Shown here piece after piece: positions 17,605-26,277 of a DNA stretch of 39,537 bases. Location: assembly GCA_964437335.1 (NCBI GenBank), contig CAYTGL010000024.1, forward strand, positions 1 through 39,537, written 5' to 3'. Both the position numbers and the translations under genes were made by a program. Each line of letters begins with the position of its first letter. Position 1 is the stretch's first letter. The DNA is from JAITWN01 sp964437335 (lineage in GTDB: Bacteria; Pseudomonadota; Gammaproteobacteria; SZUA-140). The notes under the pieces are model-generated. The model searched no databases and was not told the origin of the DNA. It was given only the letters and a program-made list of their open reading frames with translations.

Positions 17605-18897
17605 ATGCGCGCATTATTGGCAAGATTTTCCGCTTCTCCCGCGGCCGGGATCGCGGCGGCGCTGTTATTCGCATTCCCGCTGTTCGCAACGTCGGTCACG
17701 CACTGGGCATCGGGCGTCTATTACCTGCTCGCGCTGATCGCGCTGGCGTCATTGCGCAGGCCCGATCCGCCGCTCGCCGGCGCGGAGCGCGTATTTCTCG
17801 GCGTCATCGCGTTCTATCTCGCGGCGACGTTGATCGCGAATACCTTGAGCGGCTGGACCTATGCCTCTGTCCGGTGGTACGAGGCGGATTTCCGCATCCT
17901 GCTCTCGATTCCGCTCTTTCTGCTGCTGCGCCGCTATCCCGAGATCGCGACCGCGCTGATTCGGGCGGTGCCGGTTGCGGCTGTCGTGATCGGAATCTAT
18001 GTGATCCATGGCACGCTCGCCAACGGCGGGCGTTTTTACGGACCATACAGCCCGATCCTGATCGGCAACTTTGCCGCATTGCTCGCGGTCCTGTCGCTGA
18101 TCTCGCTGCGTTTCGATTATTGGCCGCAACGAATCCGCATCCCCTTGCATGTGGCGGGCGCGGCGCTGGCGTTGATCGCCGCGGCGCTGTCAGGCACGCG
18201 CAGCGCCTGGCTTGCCGCCGCAATCACGCTGCCGATCGCGGTTTGGCTGATGTCGGGCGCCATCGTGTCGAAAAGCCTGCGCAGGCGGCTTGCGCTCGGT
18301 GTCCTCGCCGTTGCCGGTGTCGTGGTGACGGCCGCCATCGTGGTCGAACCCGATCTCACGCAAAAGCGGCTCGGCCAGGCGGTCGAGCAGGCGACACGCT
18401 ATATCACCGCGGAAACCGCCGAACAACGCTCGGCGGCCGCCGCCAGCCCGGTCGGGATCAGGTTCGAGCAATGGCGCGTCGCCCTGCTGATATTCACTGA
18501 CAACCCGCTGTTCGGCATAGGGGTCGGCAATGTCAGCGATGAGATCAACCGGCTGATCAGTACAGGAGTCGCGAGCCCCGCGATCGAGGCGATAGAGGCC
18601 GATCTTGGCAAGGGCAGCCATCTGCACAGCGCGTATTTCGACGCGCTGGTGTTCAAGGGGCTGACCGGTCTTGTCGCGCTGTTGTGCCTGTTGTTCTGCC
18701 CGATATATCTCGCGCTGCGTCCGGAGCACCGGCATAGCGGCATGCGTGACATCCTGATCGTGCAGTCACTGGCCTTCGCGATCTTCTCCCTGACCGAGGA
18801 TCCCTTCATTCGCAACAACTTTATATCGATCTTTCTGGTATTCACTGTGTCCGCGGTGAGTCTCCTGTTTGCGGAGGCCAGGGGCAGGTCGCGATGA
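17605..18897 (+). CDS. waaL: O-antigen ligase family membrane protein (WaaL-like)
   Basis: A 430-residue, strongly hydrophobic inner-membrane protein with about a dozen predicted segments, for example AGIAAALLFAFPLFATSV, WASGVYYLLALIALASL, LIGNFAALLAVLSLISL and LALGVLAVAGVVVTAAIVV. The Wzy_C/O-antigen ligase features are a periplasmic loop with EQWRVALLIFTDNPLFGIGVG and the His-containing LGKGSHLHSAYFDALVFKG, the block used by WaaL and O-antigen polymerases. WaaL transfers undecaprenyl-linked polysaccharide onto lipid A-core; its place between core glycosyltransferases favours ligase over polymerase (Wzy), but both have this fold. Start 17605 ATG is preferred to an in-frame TTG six bases earlier. 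The stop overlaps the next gene (ATGA). Confidence 0.85.
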   Translation: MRALLARFSASPAAGIAAALLFAFPLFATSVTHWASGVYYLLALIALASLRRPDPPLAGAERVFLGVIAFYLAATLIANTLSGWTYASVRWYEADFRILLSIPLFLLLRRYPEIATALIRAVPVAAVVIGIYVIHGTLANGGRFYGPYSPILIGNFAALLAVLSLISLRFDYWPQRIRIPLHVAGAALALIAAALSGTRSAWLAAAITLPIAVWLMSGAIVSKSLRRRLALGVLAVAGVVVTAAIVVEPDLTQKRLGQAVEQATRYITAETAEQRSAAAASPVGIRFEQWRVALLIFTDNPLFGIGVGNVSDEINRLISTGVASPAIEAIEADLGKGSHLHSAYFDALVFKGLTGLVALLCLLFCPIYLALRPEHRHSGMRDILIVQSLAFAIFSLTEDPFIRNNFISIFLVFTVSAVSLLFAEARGRSR

Positions 18898-19607
18898 CCG
18901 ATCGCCTGTACCGGATGTGCGGCAAGAAGGGCTTAAGGCCCGCGCTCGTCGCCGAGGTCGGCGTATATCTCCCCGAGACCTCGAACATCCTCGGGTTCAT
19001 TCGTGAAGGCGTGCCGGCGATGCTGGTCGAGGCGGATCCGGTCACGGTGGAGAAGATCAGGGCGTATTTCGCGCCCTTTCCCGGCGTGCGCATTCACCCC
19101 TTCGCGGTGTGGGACGGGAACGGACGGATCTCGCTGTATCGCGCCGGCGCATCGACCTTTGCGAGCGACCTTTCCGCGTCTCCCGCGCTCATCAACGATG
19201 CCTACGTTCGTAATGACAAGGACCGCTTCGAGGCCGACGCGGTCCGCTTCAGCGAGATCGACGACGGCGACATCGATCTGCTGTCGATCGATATCGAAGG
19301 CGCCGAGTGGTATGTGCTCAAGCACATGCGCAGCCGTCCGCTCGCCATCGCGCTCGAAACCCACAGCGCGCAGTATCACAATCCGAACCTGGCGCAGATC
19401 GAGCGGTGGATGCGGGACAACGGCTACGAACGCTGGTTCATGGACCATACGGATTCGGTCTATGCGCGGAGGGACAAGGTCGGTTTCAGCCGGAGCGAGC
19501 GCTTGCTGAATCAGATCAAAAACGCGCTCGCGATCCTGCGGCATCGCCTCAAGGGCATCAAGCGCGCGATCAAATACGCGATCATCGGCCGGCCCGGAAA
19601 GGACTAG
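18894..19607 (+). CDS. FkbM family methyltransferase
   Basis: A 237-residue SAM-dependent methyltransferase. ALVAEVGVYLPETSNILGFI stands at the SAM-binding position, followed by MLVEADPVTVEKIRAYF, IHPFAVWDGNGRISLY, and IDDGDIDLLSIDIEGAEWYVL, the FkbM motif in which an Asp-Ile-Glu-Gly stretch is diagnostic. FkbM enzymes O-methylate hydroxyl groups of sugars and other natural products; here a cap on the LPS core or attached glycan is plausible. Translation is coupled to the WaaL-like gene by a 4-base overlap. The C-terminal tail is basic (RHRLKGIKRAIKYAIIGRPG), perhaps for membrane contact. Its stop codon overlaps the stop of the convergent gene. Confidence 0.86.
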   Translation: MTDRLYRMCGKKGLRPALVAEVGVYLPETSNILGFIREGVPAMLVEADPVTVEKIRAYFAPFPGVRIHPFAVWDGNGRISLYRAGASTFASDLSASPALINDAYVRNDKDRFEADAVRFSEIDDGDIDLLSIDIEGAEWYVLKHMRSRPLAIALETHSAQYHNPNLAQIERWMRDNGYERWFMDHTDSVYARRDKVGFSRSERLLNQIKNALAILRHRLKGIKRAIKYAIIGRPGKD

Positions 19608-20443
19608 CCGCGCCTGCGCGCGATGATGAGAAACGTGGATTTCGGGTAGAGCTTTTCCATCACATGGCGAATGAACGCCCGCCCGATAACGGAACGGCCC
19701 GGGCGCGCGGCATGGCAGTTGGCGATCTTCCGGACCTCGAAGCCGTGGCGTTCGACCAGCGCGGCGAGAACCGGCGGACTGAAATGGCACAGGTGATGAT
19801 CCGAATCGTAGTACTTGCCGATGTTGCGCCGGCGCAGGCCGGTCGATTCCATCTTTTCCTTGACGCGGTTCGACAGTGAGCGGATGTTCGGGACCGCGAC
19901 GAAGAACCAGCCGCCCGGGTCGAGCAGTTCGCGCACCCGGTCCAGGTAGGCCGCGGGGTTCTTCAGGTGCTCCAGCACCTGATGCATCGTGATCAGCGAG
20001 AAAGTCCCGCCGGGATCCAGCGTCATGAAATCTCCGTTCAGCACCGGTACCCCGAGACGCCTGGACACCTGCGCCGTGACGACCGGGTCCACATCGTAGC
20101 CGGTGACCTTCCAGCCGCGCGCGAGCGCCGCTTCGAGCAGGTAACCGTTGCCACAGCCGATGTCGAACACCGTGCCGGGCACGGCGCCGGCGGCCTCGAT
20201 CAGCGAGAGATAGTAGTCGTGGCCTTCTGTGAGCGCCGCTCGTCGTTCCTCCGGATCCTCTTTCAGATACTGGCTCGTATAGTATTCCGCAAGATAGTCG
20301 TCGGAATACTGGGGATTCGTGAAGCGCATGCCGCAGCGGCATTCATCGATGTCGATGCCCCTGAAGTCGGTCAGCAGGTGCCGGATCTCCCGGCCGCCGC
20401 AGACGATACAGGTTTCCAGCCTGTCGTCGAAGCGCGGCTTCAT
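19604..20443 (-). CDS. Class I SAM-dependent methyltransferase with N-terminal zinc-ribbon-like motif
   Basis: The 279-residue protein opens with CIVCGG (Cys12, Cys15) and CRCGMRFTNPQ (Cys35, Cys37), a likely zinc site seen in some sugar methyltransferases. TVFDIGCGNGYLLEAAL (motif I), GYDVDPVVTAQ, FSLITMHQVLEHLKNP and LLDPGGWFFVAVPNI follow. The C-terminal region has SDHHLCHFSPPVLAALVERHGF, common in this group. The likely role is methylation of a sugar in the LPS, without a known substrate. It lies 25 bases downstream of kdnB on the same strand and so is probably the last gene of the kdn operon. Its TAG stop overlaps the TAG stop of the convergent FkbM gene. Confidence 0.87.
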   Translation of the reverse strand: MKPRFDDRLETCIVCGGREIRHLLTDFRGIDIDECRCGMRFTNPQYSDDYLAEYYTSQYLKEDPEERRAALTEGHDYYLSLIEAAGAVPGTVFDIGCGNGYLLEAALARGWKVTGYDVDPVVTAQVSRRLGVPVLNGDFMTLDPGGTFSLITMHQVLEHLKNPAAYLDRVRELLDPGGWFFVAVPNIRSLSNRVKEKMESTGLRRRNIGKYYDSDHHLCHFSPPVLAALVERHGFEVRKIANCHAARPGRSVIGRAFIRHVMEKLYPKSTFLIIARRRG

Positions 20444-20468
20444 GCGACGCTTTTATGCACGGCCGCGC

Positions 20469-21539
20469 CTACATTCGCGCATACAGCGTCCTGATCCTGT
20501 CGCCGGTCATGATGTTGCGCCAGTCCGGGCCGAGACTGTTCTCCCACAGCGGAGCGAGGGTCAGCGCGACGGCGACCATCCTGTCCATGTCTTCGGCGCT
20601 GATGCCGCGTGTCACGCCCTGCGGCAGTGCTATCCGGTGCCTGTCCATCATGCGGCGGAATTCCCTGACCCCGTCCGGATAGTATTCCTCGAGCTGTTCG
20701 AAGGCGACGCAGTTGCCGACGCCGTGGTGCAATCCGAGTACGAAGGAAAGTCCGTAGGAAAGAGCGTGACAGATGCCGACCTGCGAATACGCGATGCTCA
20801 TGCCGCCGCAGTAGGAGGCCATCATCAGCTTGTCGTCGGCCTCGTCGTCGCCGTCCCCGAGATAGACCTCCCGGCACAGCTCGAGCGCCATCTCGCCGTA
20901 GGCCTTGCTGAAGGTATTGAGAAACGTGCCTTCCAGCGATTCGATGCAATGAATGTAGCAGTCCATCGCGGTATAAAAACGCTGTGGTTCCGGCGCGCCG
21001 GCGATCAGTTCGGGATCGAGGACGATCTGGTCGAAGACCGTATGATCGGAATTGAGTCCCAGCTTCTTCGTCGGGCCGGTCAGCACCGTGGTGCGCGAGA
21101 CCTCGGCGCCGGTGCCCGACAACGTCGGGATGCCGGCATGATAGACCGCCGGATGCCTGATCAGGTCCCAGCCCTGGTACTCGGCGGACGAACCGGGGTT
21201 CGTCAGCATCAGCGAGACCGCCTTGGCGAGATCCAGCGCGCTGCCGCCGCCGATGCCGATCACGCCGGACGGCCTTCCATCGGTCATTTCGCGCACCTGC
21301 GCGGTCAGCGCATCGACATAGGTCGTCTTCGGTTCATCGTCGACATTGACGAAGACCACCCGATCATCGCGCTCCAGCGGGATTCGCTCGGCGAGACGGC
21401 TCCCTTCGAAAAAGTCATCGACCATGAACACCATCGGCGCCTTCCCGCCGGCCCGCGCCTGCGCGAGGATGTCGCCGAGCTGGTTGAAGCATCCGCGCCC
21501 GAAGACCACTTTCGATACCATCCGAAAATTTCGAAACAT
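20469..21539 (-). CDS. kdnB: 3-deoxy-alpha-D-manno-octulosonate 8-oxidase (iron-type alcohol dehydrogenase)
   Basis: KdnB oxidises the C8 hydroxyl of Kdo to an aldehyde with NAD, the first of two steps to 8-amino-Kdo (Kdo8N). The 356-residue product is a group III (iron/zinc) alcohol dehydrogenase: SKVVFGRGCFNQLGDIL, GIGGGSALDLAKAVSLML for NAD, PTLSGTGAEVSRTTVL, and the metal-binding region MDCYIHCIES through HALSYGLSFVLGLHHGVGN. The specific assignment rests on kdnA immediately upstream (13-base gap) and overall likeness to the Shewanella enzyme as I recall it. A generic alcohol dehydrogenase is the alternative but would not explain the pairing. Confidence 0.9.
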   Translation of the reverse strand: MFRNFRMVSKVVFGRGCFNQLGDILAQARAGGKAPMVFMVDDFFEGSRLAERIPLERDDRVVFVNVDDEPKTTYVDALTAQVREMTDGRPSGVIGIGGGSALDLAKAVSLMLTNPGSSAEYQGWDLIRHPAVYHAGIPTLSGTGAEVSRTTVLTGPTKKLGLNSDHTVFDQIVLDPELIAGAPEPQRFYTAMDCYIHCIESLEGTFLNTFSKAYGEMALELCREVYLGDGDDEADDKLMMASYCGGMSIAYSQVGICHALSYGLSFVLGLHHGVGNCVAFEQLEEYYPDGVREFRRMMDRHRIALPQGVTRGISAEDMDRMVAVALTLAPLWENSLGPDWRNIMTGDRIRTLYARM

Positions 21540-21552
21540 ATCCTGTCCTCCT

Positions 21553-22740
21553 CTATTTCCCGAATACCTGTGTGATACGGCGGACGCGCTCGTCGAGATC
21601 GGCGGCGCTCCATGAGAGCTTGACCAGCATCGATAGGGTGCGACCGATCAGCCGGTCGGAACGTTCGACCCCGGCCGCCGCGAAGTCCGGCATCCGCTCA
21701 AGCAAGGTCAGCGGGGATCTGCCGGGCGTACGGAGCCGCTTCAGGTGCTCCCATTTTCGAAGATAGTGCCAGTTGTTGTCATACCAGTAGAAACACCCGT
21801 CGACACCGGCCTTGCCAAGCTCGCTCGCGGCCGCGCGCGCCTGTGATTCGTCCGGAAGAAAAAACGACACGAAGGTCGCCGAGTCACCCGCAGGATCGGG
21901 CAGGCGACGGAATGTGATTCCCGGGCACCGCGACAGCGCCTCCCTGATCCTCGCCTTGTTCGCGCGCTGGACGGCGAGGATGCGATCGAGCTTGCGCAGT
22001 TGCGCGAGTCCGACCGCGGCGTTCAGTTCGCAGATACGGTAGTTCGTCCCGATGATCGGATGCCCGTCCAGGCCGCGGTCGGCGCCCGCATGGTCGTGGC
22101 CATGGTCGGTGTATTGATCCGCGAGCGTGTAAAGACGCGGATTATCGGTGACGACGGCCCCGCCTTCGCCGCAGGTGATGGTCTTGACGGCATCGAACGA
22201 GAAGCAGCCCATGTCCCCGAAAGTTCCGAGCGCCCTGCCCCGGTAGCTCGCGCCGATCGCCTGGGCCGTGTCCTCGATGAGGACGATGTTCTTTTCGCTG
22301 CACAGCTTCGCGATGGCGTCGATCTGCGCCATGCCGCCGCACATGTGTACGGCGATGACCGCCCGGGTATTCGGGCCGATCGCGTTGCTGACGGCCTCGG
22401 GGTCGAGACAAAGCGTTTCGTCGATATCGGCGAATACCGGCACTGCACCGGCGAGCAGCACCGCCTCGACGGTCGCTATGAACGTGAACGGCGGCACGAT
22501 GACCTCGTCACCGGCGCCGATCCCGCACGCCGCGAGCGCGGTGCACAGCGCCGCGGTGCCGCTCGAGCACAACTGCGCATATTTCGCGCCGAGCCGGGTT
22601 TGCAGCTCCGCCTCCAGGCTGCGGGCCTTCCAGTGGCCCCGGCGGGCGCCATCGAAGCCGTACCTGAACAGGACGCCGGTATCGAGCACGTCCTGTACCT
22701 CTCTGCGCTCTTCATCGCCGAAGAACTCAAACCCGGGCAT
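21553..22740 (-). CDS. kdnA: 8-amino-3,8-dideoxy-alpha-D-manno-octulosonate transaminase
   Basis: KdnA is a PLP-dependent DegT/DnrJ/EryC1/StrS aminotransferase that uses glutamate to aminate 8-oxo-Kdo, giving Kdo8N, which replaces Kdo in LPS. The 395-residue product starts PGFEFFGDEERREVQDVL and has LCSSGTAALCTALAACGIG, EVIVPPFTFIATVEAVLLAG, the PLP lysine Lys186 in CFSFDAVKTITCGEGGAV, DHGHDHAGADRG, and CFYWYDNNWHYLRKWEHL. The HGHDH and WYxNNWHYL blocks are the ones I associate with Shewanella KdnA rather than with other sugar aminotransferases. The first gene of the pair, it follows a GT4 gene after 69 bases. Confidence 0.93.
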   Translation of the reverse strand: MPGFEFFGDEERREVQDVLDTGVLFRYGFDGARRGHWKARSLEAELQTRLGAKYAQLCSSGTAALCTALAACGIGAGDEVIVPPFTFIATVEAVLLAGAVPVFADIDETLCLDPEAVSNAIGPNTRAVIAVHMCGGMAQIDAIAKLCSEKNIVLIEDTAQAIGASYRGRALGTFGDMGCFSFDAVKTITCGEGGAVVTDNPRLYTLADQYTDHGHDHAGADRGLDGHPIIGTNYRICELNAAVGLAQLRKLDRILAVQRANKARIREALSRCPGITFRRLPDPAGDSATFVSFFLPDESQARAAASELGKAGVDGCFYWYDNNWHYLRKWEHLKRLRTPGRSPLTLLERMPDFAAAGVERSDRLIGRTLSMLVKLSWSAADLDERVRRITQVFGK

Positions 22741-22809
22741 CGCGGGACCTCCAGATTAGGGACAACTGCATCAGCGAGTCGCAGACGCGGCGGCTCGCGC
22801 AGCAGATCA

Positions 22810-23916
22810 TTACAGAATTCCGCCCGGAGCGGAAACCCGGACGAATAACCGTTCCAGTTCCTCGACATGGTGCGCCTCGGAGAACAGGCGCTCGGCGCGC
22901 TCCCGGCCGGCCAGTGCGAGACGGCGCCGCAGTTCAGCGTCCCCAGCGAGGCGCTGCAGGCAGTCGGCGAGCGATTCCGCCGATTCCGGTTCGAACAGCA
23001 GGCCGCTTTGTTCGTGTTCGATGATCTCGGGTACGCCGCCGGCCCTGGACCCGATCACCGCGACGCCGCAGCGCATCGCCTCGACCAGCACCAGGCCGAA
23101 AGTTTCGCGCCGCGTCGCGAGGACGATGATGTCGAATTCCGGCATGATCCGCATCGGGTCGGGAAGAAAGCCGGCAAACTCGATCTGTTCCCCGAGGCCG
23201 CGGCGCGCGACGTCCTGCTTCAGTTGCGCGAGGTAAGCCGCGTCCATCGCGTGACCGATGATGCGCGCCCGGGCAGGGAAGCCGCGCTTGCGCAGCAGAT
23301 CCACCGCCTCGATCAGGAGATGCTGCCCTTTCAGGGGTTCGATCCGGCCGAACAGCCCGATCAGGAGATCATTATGGGTCCGCGACGGCGCCGGCCGGCC
23401 GGCGATCTCCGGGCCGGGTCCCGGCACACCCAGATAAATGACCTCGATCGCCGTTTCAGGCACCGGCAGATAGCGCAGCGCCTCCTCGCGCATCACTTCA
23501 CTGAGTACGACCAGCCGGTCCAGACCATGATACAGAAAGCGGTGATAGACATCATGCTTGGGCCGCGTGATGCTCATGTGTCGTGAGTGCACCAGTCGCA
23601 CCGGCCGGCGACACAGTCGTTTCGCGAGCGCCGCCAGCGGCAGATCCCGGCTCCAGTGCAGGTGTACGACATCGATGGCCTCGTCATCGAGCAGACGGCC
23701 CAGTCGGCGCGCGGCAAGCAGCGGCAGCGGGTGGGCGCTCGCGCGCAGAAACGTCGTCGGCACGCCCTGGTCCGCGAGACCGGCGGCCAGGCGGGTGCCG
23801 TGCAGGGCGACCGCGCGGCAATCGTGTCCGCGCTGTCGCAGCAGGACGGCGAGCCGGCTCACATACAATTCGAGTCCACCGTGACCATGGGACAGGCAGA
23901 GTTGCAGGATACGCAT
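22810..23916 (-). CDS. GT4 family glycosyltransferase (LPS core)
   Basis: A 368-residue GT-B glycosyltransferase. N-terminal RILQLCLSHGHGGLELYVSR contains the glycine-rich acceptor loop; VVHLHWSRDLPLAALAKRLC and VHSRHMSITRPKHDVYHRF follow. The donor domain has IGLFGRIEPLKGQHLLIEAV, AGFLPDPMRIMPEFDIIVLA and the E-x7-E motif in ETFGLVLVEAMRCGVAVI, then GGVPEIIEHEQSGLLFEP. Translation from 23916 begins one base after the stop of the GT2 gene; the longer upstream reading frame is antisense shadow and is rejected. It probably adds a core sugar after WaaA and the GT2 enzyme. Sugar and linkage are unknown. Confidence 0.9.
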   Translation of the reverse strand: MRILQLCLSHGHGGLELYVSRLAVLLRQRGHDCRAVALHGTRLAAGLADQGVPTTFLRASAHPLPLLAARRLGRLLDDEAIDVVHLHWSRDLPLAALAKRLCRRPVRLVHSRHMSITRPKHDVYHRFLYHGLDRLVVLSEVMREEALRYLPVPETAIEVIYLGVPGPGPEIAGRPAPSRTHNDLLIGLFGRIEPLKGQHLLIEAVDLLRKRGFPARARIIGHAMDAAYLAQLKQDVARRGLGEQIEFAGFLPDPMRIMPEFDIIVLATRRETFGLVLVEAMRCGVAVIGSRAGGVPEIIEHEQSGLLFEPESAESLADCLQRLAGDAELRRRLALAGRERAERLFSEAHHVEELERLFVRVSAPGGIL

Positions 23917-23917
23917 G

Positions 23918-24694
23918 TCAGGCGGCGGGCGGACGCGGCTGCCGCCGATGCCACAGGTCGGCGTACTTGACGAAGGTCGAATGCGCGGACAGCAGCGCGA
24001 GCAACAGGCCGGCGCGTCCATCGAGCACCCCGCCGCGCAGCACGTACATCTTGAGGAAACAGCCCGCGGCGTGTACGACACCCTGGGACAGCGATGCGCG
24101 TCTTCCCTGCAGTTCGCGCTGATCGGCCCAGGCCTCGGCGTAGTGCGCCGATTTGACGAGGTAGTCGCGCATGCTGTCATAGGTGAAGTGCAGCAGATCG
24201 CCGCGGAACCGCTCGACGCCGATGCCGGGATCGAGTTTGATCTTCTCGTGCACGAGGGCGTCGTCGTAACGCCCCTTGTCGCGCGGATACAGGCGCACGA
24301 CATAATCGGGATACCAGCCGCCATGACGGATGAAGCGCCCGAAGCACCACGACAAACGCGGCAGCGCATAGGCGCGGGCGCGATCGTCGCGCGACAGCGC
24401 GGCGCGGATCTCGCCGGCGAGCTCGGGCGTGACGCGCTCATCGGCATCGATCATCAGGATCCAGTCGCCGGTTGCGAGCGCCTGGGCGCGCTGGCGCTGC
24501 AAGCCATAGCCCGGCCAGTCGGCGGCGACCTCGACGCGGGCGTTGCGCGCCCGCGCGCGTACGACAGTAACGTCGCGGCTGCCGCCGTCGAGCACAACGA
24601 TCTCGTCGGCCCACGCGACGCTCGCCAGACAGCCATCGATGTTCGTGGCCTCGTCCTTGACGATCAGCACAACGGAGAGCCTGGCCTTCGTCAT
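23918..24694 (-). CDS. waaE: GT2 family glycosyltransferase, WaaE/KdtX-like
   Basis: A 258-residue inverting glycosyltransferase of family 2. Seen: SVVLIVKDEATNIDGCLASV, WADEIVVLDGGSRD, ADWPGYGLQRQRAQALATGD, the metal-binding ILMIDADERVTPEL (DAD, in place of DxD), LSWCFGRFIRHGGWYPDYVV and RLYPRDKGRYDDALVHEKI. This arrangement is typical of WaaE, the beta-1,4-glucosyltransferase that adds glucose to the first heptose in several genera. Its position next to waaA supports this, though specificity may differ. An in-frame ATG at 24712 would add six residues; the shorter form places the first strand at the usual distance. Confidence 0.87.
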   Translation of the reverse strand: MTKARLSVVLIVKDEATNIDGCLASVAWADEIVVLDGGSRDVTVVRARARNARVEVAADWPGYGLQRQRAQALATGDWILMIDADERVTPELAGEIRAALSRDDRARAYALPRLSWCFGRFIRHGGWYPDYVVRLYPRDKGRYDDALVHEKIKLDPGIGVERFRGDLLHFTYDSMRDYLVKSAHYAEAWADQRELQGRRASLSQGVVHAAGCFLKMYVLRGGVLDGRAGLLLALLSAHSTFVKYADLWHRRQPRPPAA

Positions 24695-24752
24695 GGCATC
24701 GTGAACCGGCATGGCCGGTGGTCAGTGTCATCGGGCGCGTGACAGGGCATGA

Positions 24753-26021
24753 TCAGCGCATGATATAGGGACTGACGGCATCGAGATAGCGCTCCGCGAC
24801 GTCGCCCTTCGCGTCGACGGCCAGCCGGGCGCGCCGGCCGATCGCCTCCAGGCGTTCGGGGTCGGCCAGCAGTCCGGCGATCTGCTTGATCAGTTCCTCC
24901 GCGTCGGCGACTTCGATCGCGGCCTCATGCGCGAGCAGCAGGACGCGCTCGTCGGCGAAATGCTCCATATGCGGACCGAACAGTGCGACCTTGCCGAGGC
25001 GCGCCGCTTCGATGATGTTCTGCCCGCCGCGCGGCGCGAGCGAGCCGCCGATAAAGACCAGCTCGGACCCTGCGATGAAACCGGTCAGCTCGCCGAAGGT
25101 ATCCGCGAGGTAGACCCGGGTATCGGCGCTGACGCGATCGTTGTCGCTGCGTACCGCGAGGCGATCCCCGATGATCGGCCGCAGTTGTTGCACGATGGCG
25201 GTCTTGCGCTTCGGATGGCGCGGCACGATCACGAGCAGGCGGGTGTCGCCGAGATGCGAGGACAGCCAGGCGCGACTGAGCCGGAGTTCCTCGTCGTCAT
25301 GGGTCGAGGCCGCGACGACATACGGGCGCGGCAGCAGGATCGGCGCCGGGGCCCCGGCGCCGGCGGCCGGCCGGGCGAACTTGATATTGTCGATGACTTC
25401 GACCCGGTCCGCGGCCGCGCCGAGCGCGATGAACCGCTGCGCATCGGTCTCGGAGCGGGCGAGGATCCGGTCTGCATTGCGCAGCGCTTCTGCGAGGAAA
25501 CGCCGTATCCAGCCGGGCCGATCGAGCGTCCGCTTCGAAATGCGGCCATTGATGATCAGCAGCGGGATACCGTCCGCGCGGCATTGATGAAACAATTGCG
25601 GCCAGATCTCGGTCTCCATGATCAGCGCGCAGCGCGGGCGGATGCTCCGCAGGAAGCGCTGCACCGCATGACGGAAATCGAGCGGCAGATAGACGTGTTC
25701 GATACCGGGTCCGAACAACTGCAGCGCGGTCGCGGCGCCGGTCGGCGTGAAGGTCGAGACCAGGATCGGCAGATCGGGGCGGCGTCTGCGCAGCGCGGCA
25801 ACCAGCGGTTTTGCGGCGTTGACCTCCCCGACCGACGACATGTGCAGCCACACCGGCCGGTCTGTACGCCGGGGCAGGCCAAGACCGAGCCGCTGCCGCG
25901 CCATGCGCGAATCGCCTGCCTGCACCGCCTGCCACAGCGTGGCCCCGGCCAGGAGCGGGGACAGCGTGGCGATCAGCGCGCGATAGCGCCAGTCTGCATT
26001 AGCGGGGAATGGCGCCATCAC
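24753..26021 (-). CDS. waaA: 3-deoxy-D-manno-octulosonic acid transferase (Kdo transferase)
   Basis: WaaA transfers Kdo, and here perhaps Kdo8N, from the CMP-sugar to lipid IVA at the cytoplasmic face of the inner membrane. The 422-residue GT30 protein has a short N-terminal hydrophobic anchor (YRALIATLSPLLAGATLW), RPVWLHMSSVGEVNAAKPLV with the catalytic Glu, LVSTFTPTGAATA, YLPLDFRHAVQRFL, LIMETEIWPQLFHQC, INGRISKRTLDR, VAASTHDDEE, VPRHPKRK, and FIGGSLAPRGGQNIIEAA. Whether it adds one or two Kdo cannot be read, but kdkA in the same locus hints at one. Two adjacent Met codons (26021 and 26018) are possible starts. Confidence 0.96.
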   Translation of the reverse strand: MMAPFPANADWRYRALIATLSPLLAGATLWQAVQAGDSRMARQRLGLGLPRRTDRPVWLHMSSVGEVNAAKPLVAALRRRRPDLPILVSTFTPTGAATALQLFGPGIEHVYLPLDFRHAVQRFLRSIRPRCALIMETEIWPQLFHQCRADGIPLLIINGRISKRTLDRPGWIRRFLAEALRNADRILARSETDAQRFIALGAAADRVEVIDNIKFARPAAGAGAPAPILLPRPYVVAASTHDDEELRLSRAWLSSHLGDTRLLVIVPRHPKRKTAIVQQLRPIIGDRLAVRSDNDRVSADTRVYLADTFGELTGFIAGSELVFIGGSLAPRGGQNIIEAARLGKVALFGPHMEHFADERVLLLAHEAAIEVADAEELIKQIAGLLADPERLEAIGRRARLAVDAKGDVAERYLDAVSPYIMR

Positions 26022-26061
26022 GGCCCGGATGCAGCGGAGCGGAATCCGGCAAGCAGATCCT

Positions 26062-26277
26062 TCAACCGTCCCGGTCTGTGATCAAGACATACCGCGCCCC
26101 GCAATACGGGCACATCGACTCGCCCTCTTCCTCGATCGGCAGGAACACCCGCGGATGCGAGTTCCACAGGCTCATGCCCGTCATCGGACAGTGCAGCGGC
26201 AGATCGGCGCGCGTCACCTCGTAACGGTTCTTCGCGTTAGGCGGAATCACCGGGTCACCGGTTTGTGTCGCAGCCAC
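26062..26277 (-). CDS. Small zinc-finger (zf-CHCC) protein
   Basis: A 71-residue protein with the CHCC zinc-finger arrangement: Cys30 in LPLHCPM, His41 in NSHPRVFLPI, and Cys56/Cys59 in MCPYCGARYVL. The domain is shared with the mitochondrial complex I subunit NDUFS6, but small bacterial members have no settled function. In many gammaproteobacteria a gene of this kind sits beside ilvE and LPS core genes, as here between ilvE and waaA. The start at 26277 follows GGAGGGATAACAGGTG on the coding strand. A repeat copy lies in its leader region, next to the end of ilvE. Confidence 0.85.
   Translation of the reverse strand: MAATQTGDPVIPPNAKNRYEVTRADLPLHCPMTGMSLWNSHPRVFLPIEEEGESMCPYCGARYVLITDRDG

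Noticed and set aside
20469..21539. A generic iron-containing alcohol dehydrogenase unrelated to LPS
   Set aside because: Adjacent, co-oriented KdnA with its characteristic blocks makes KdnB the simpler reading, though biochemical proof is lacking.
22810..24447. A 545-residue GT4 protein starting in the GT2 gene
   Set aside because: The first 177 codons are a shadow frame of the overlapping GT2 gene, rich in Arg, Ser and Cys; the GT4 fold starts at the ATG at 23916.
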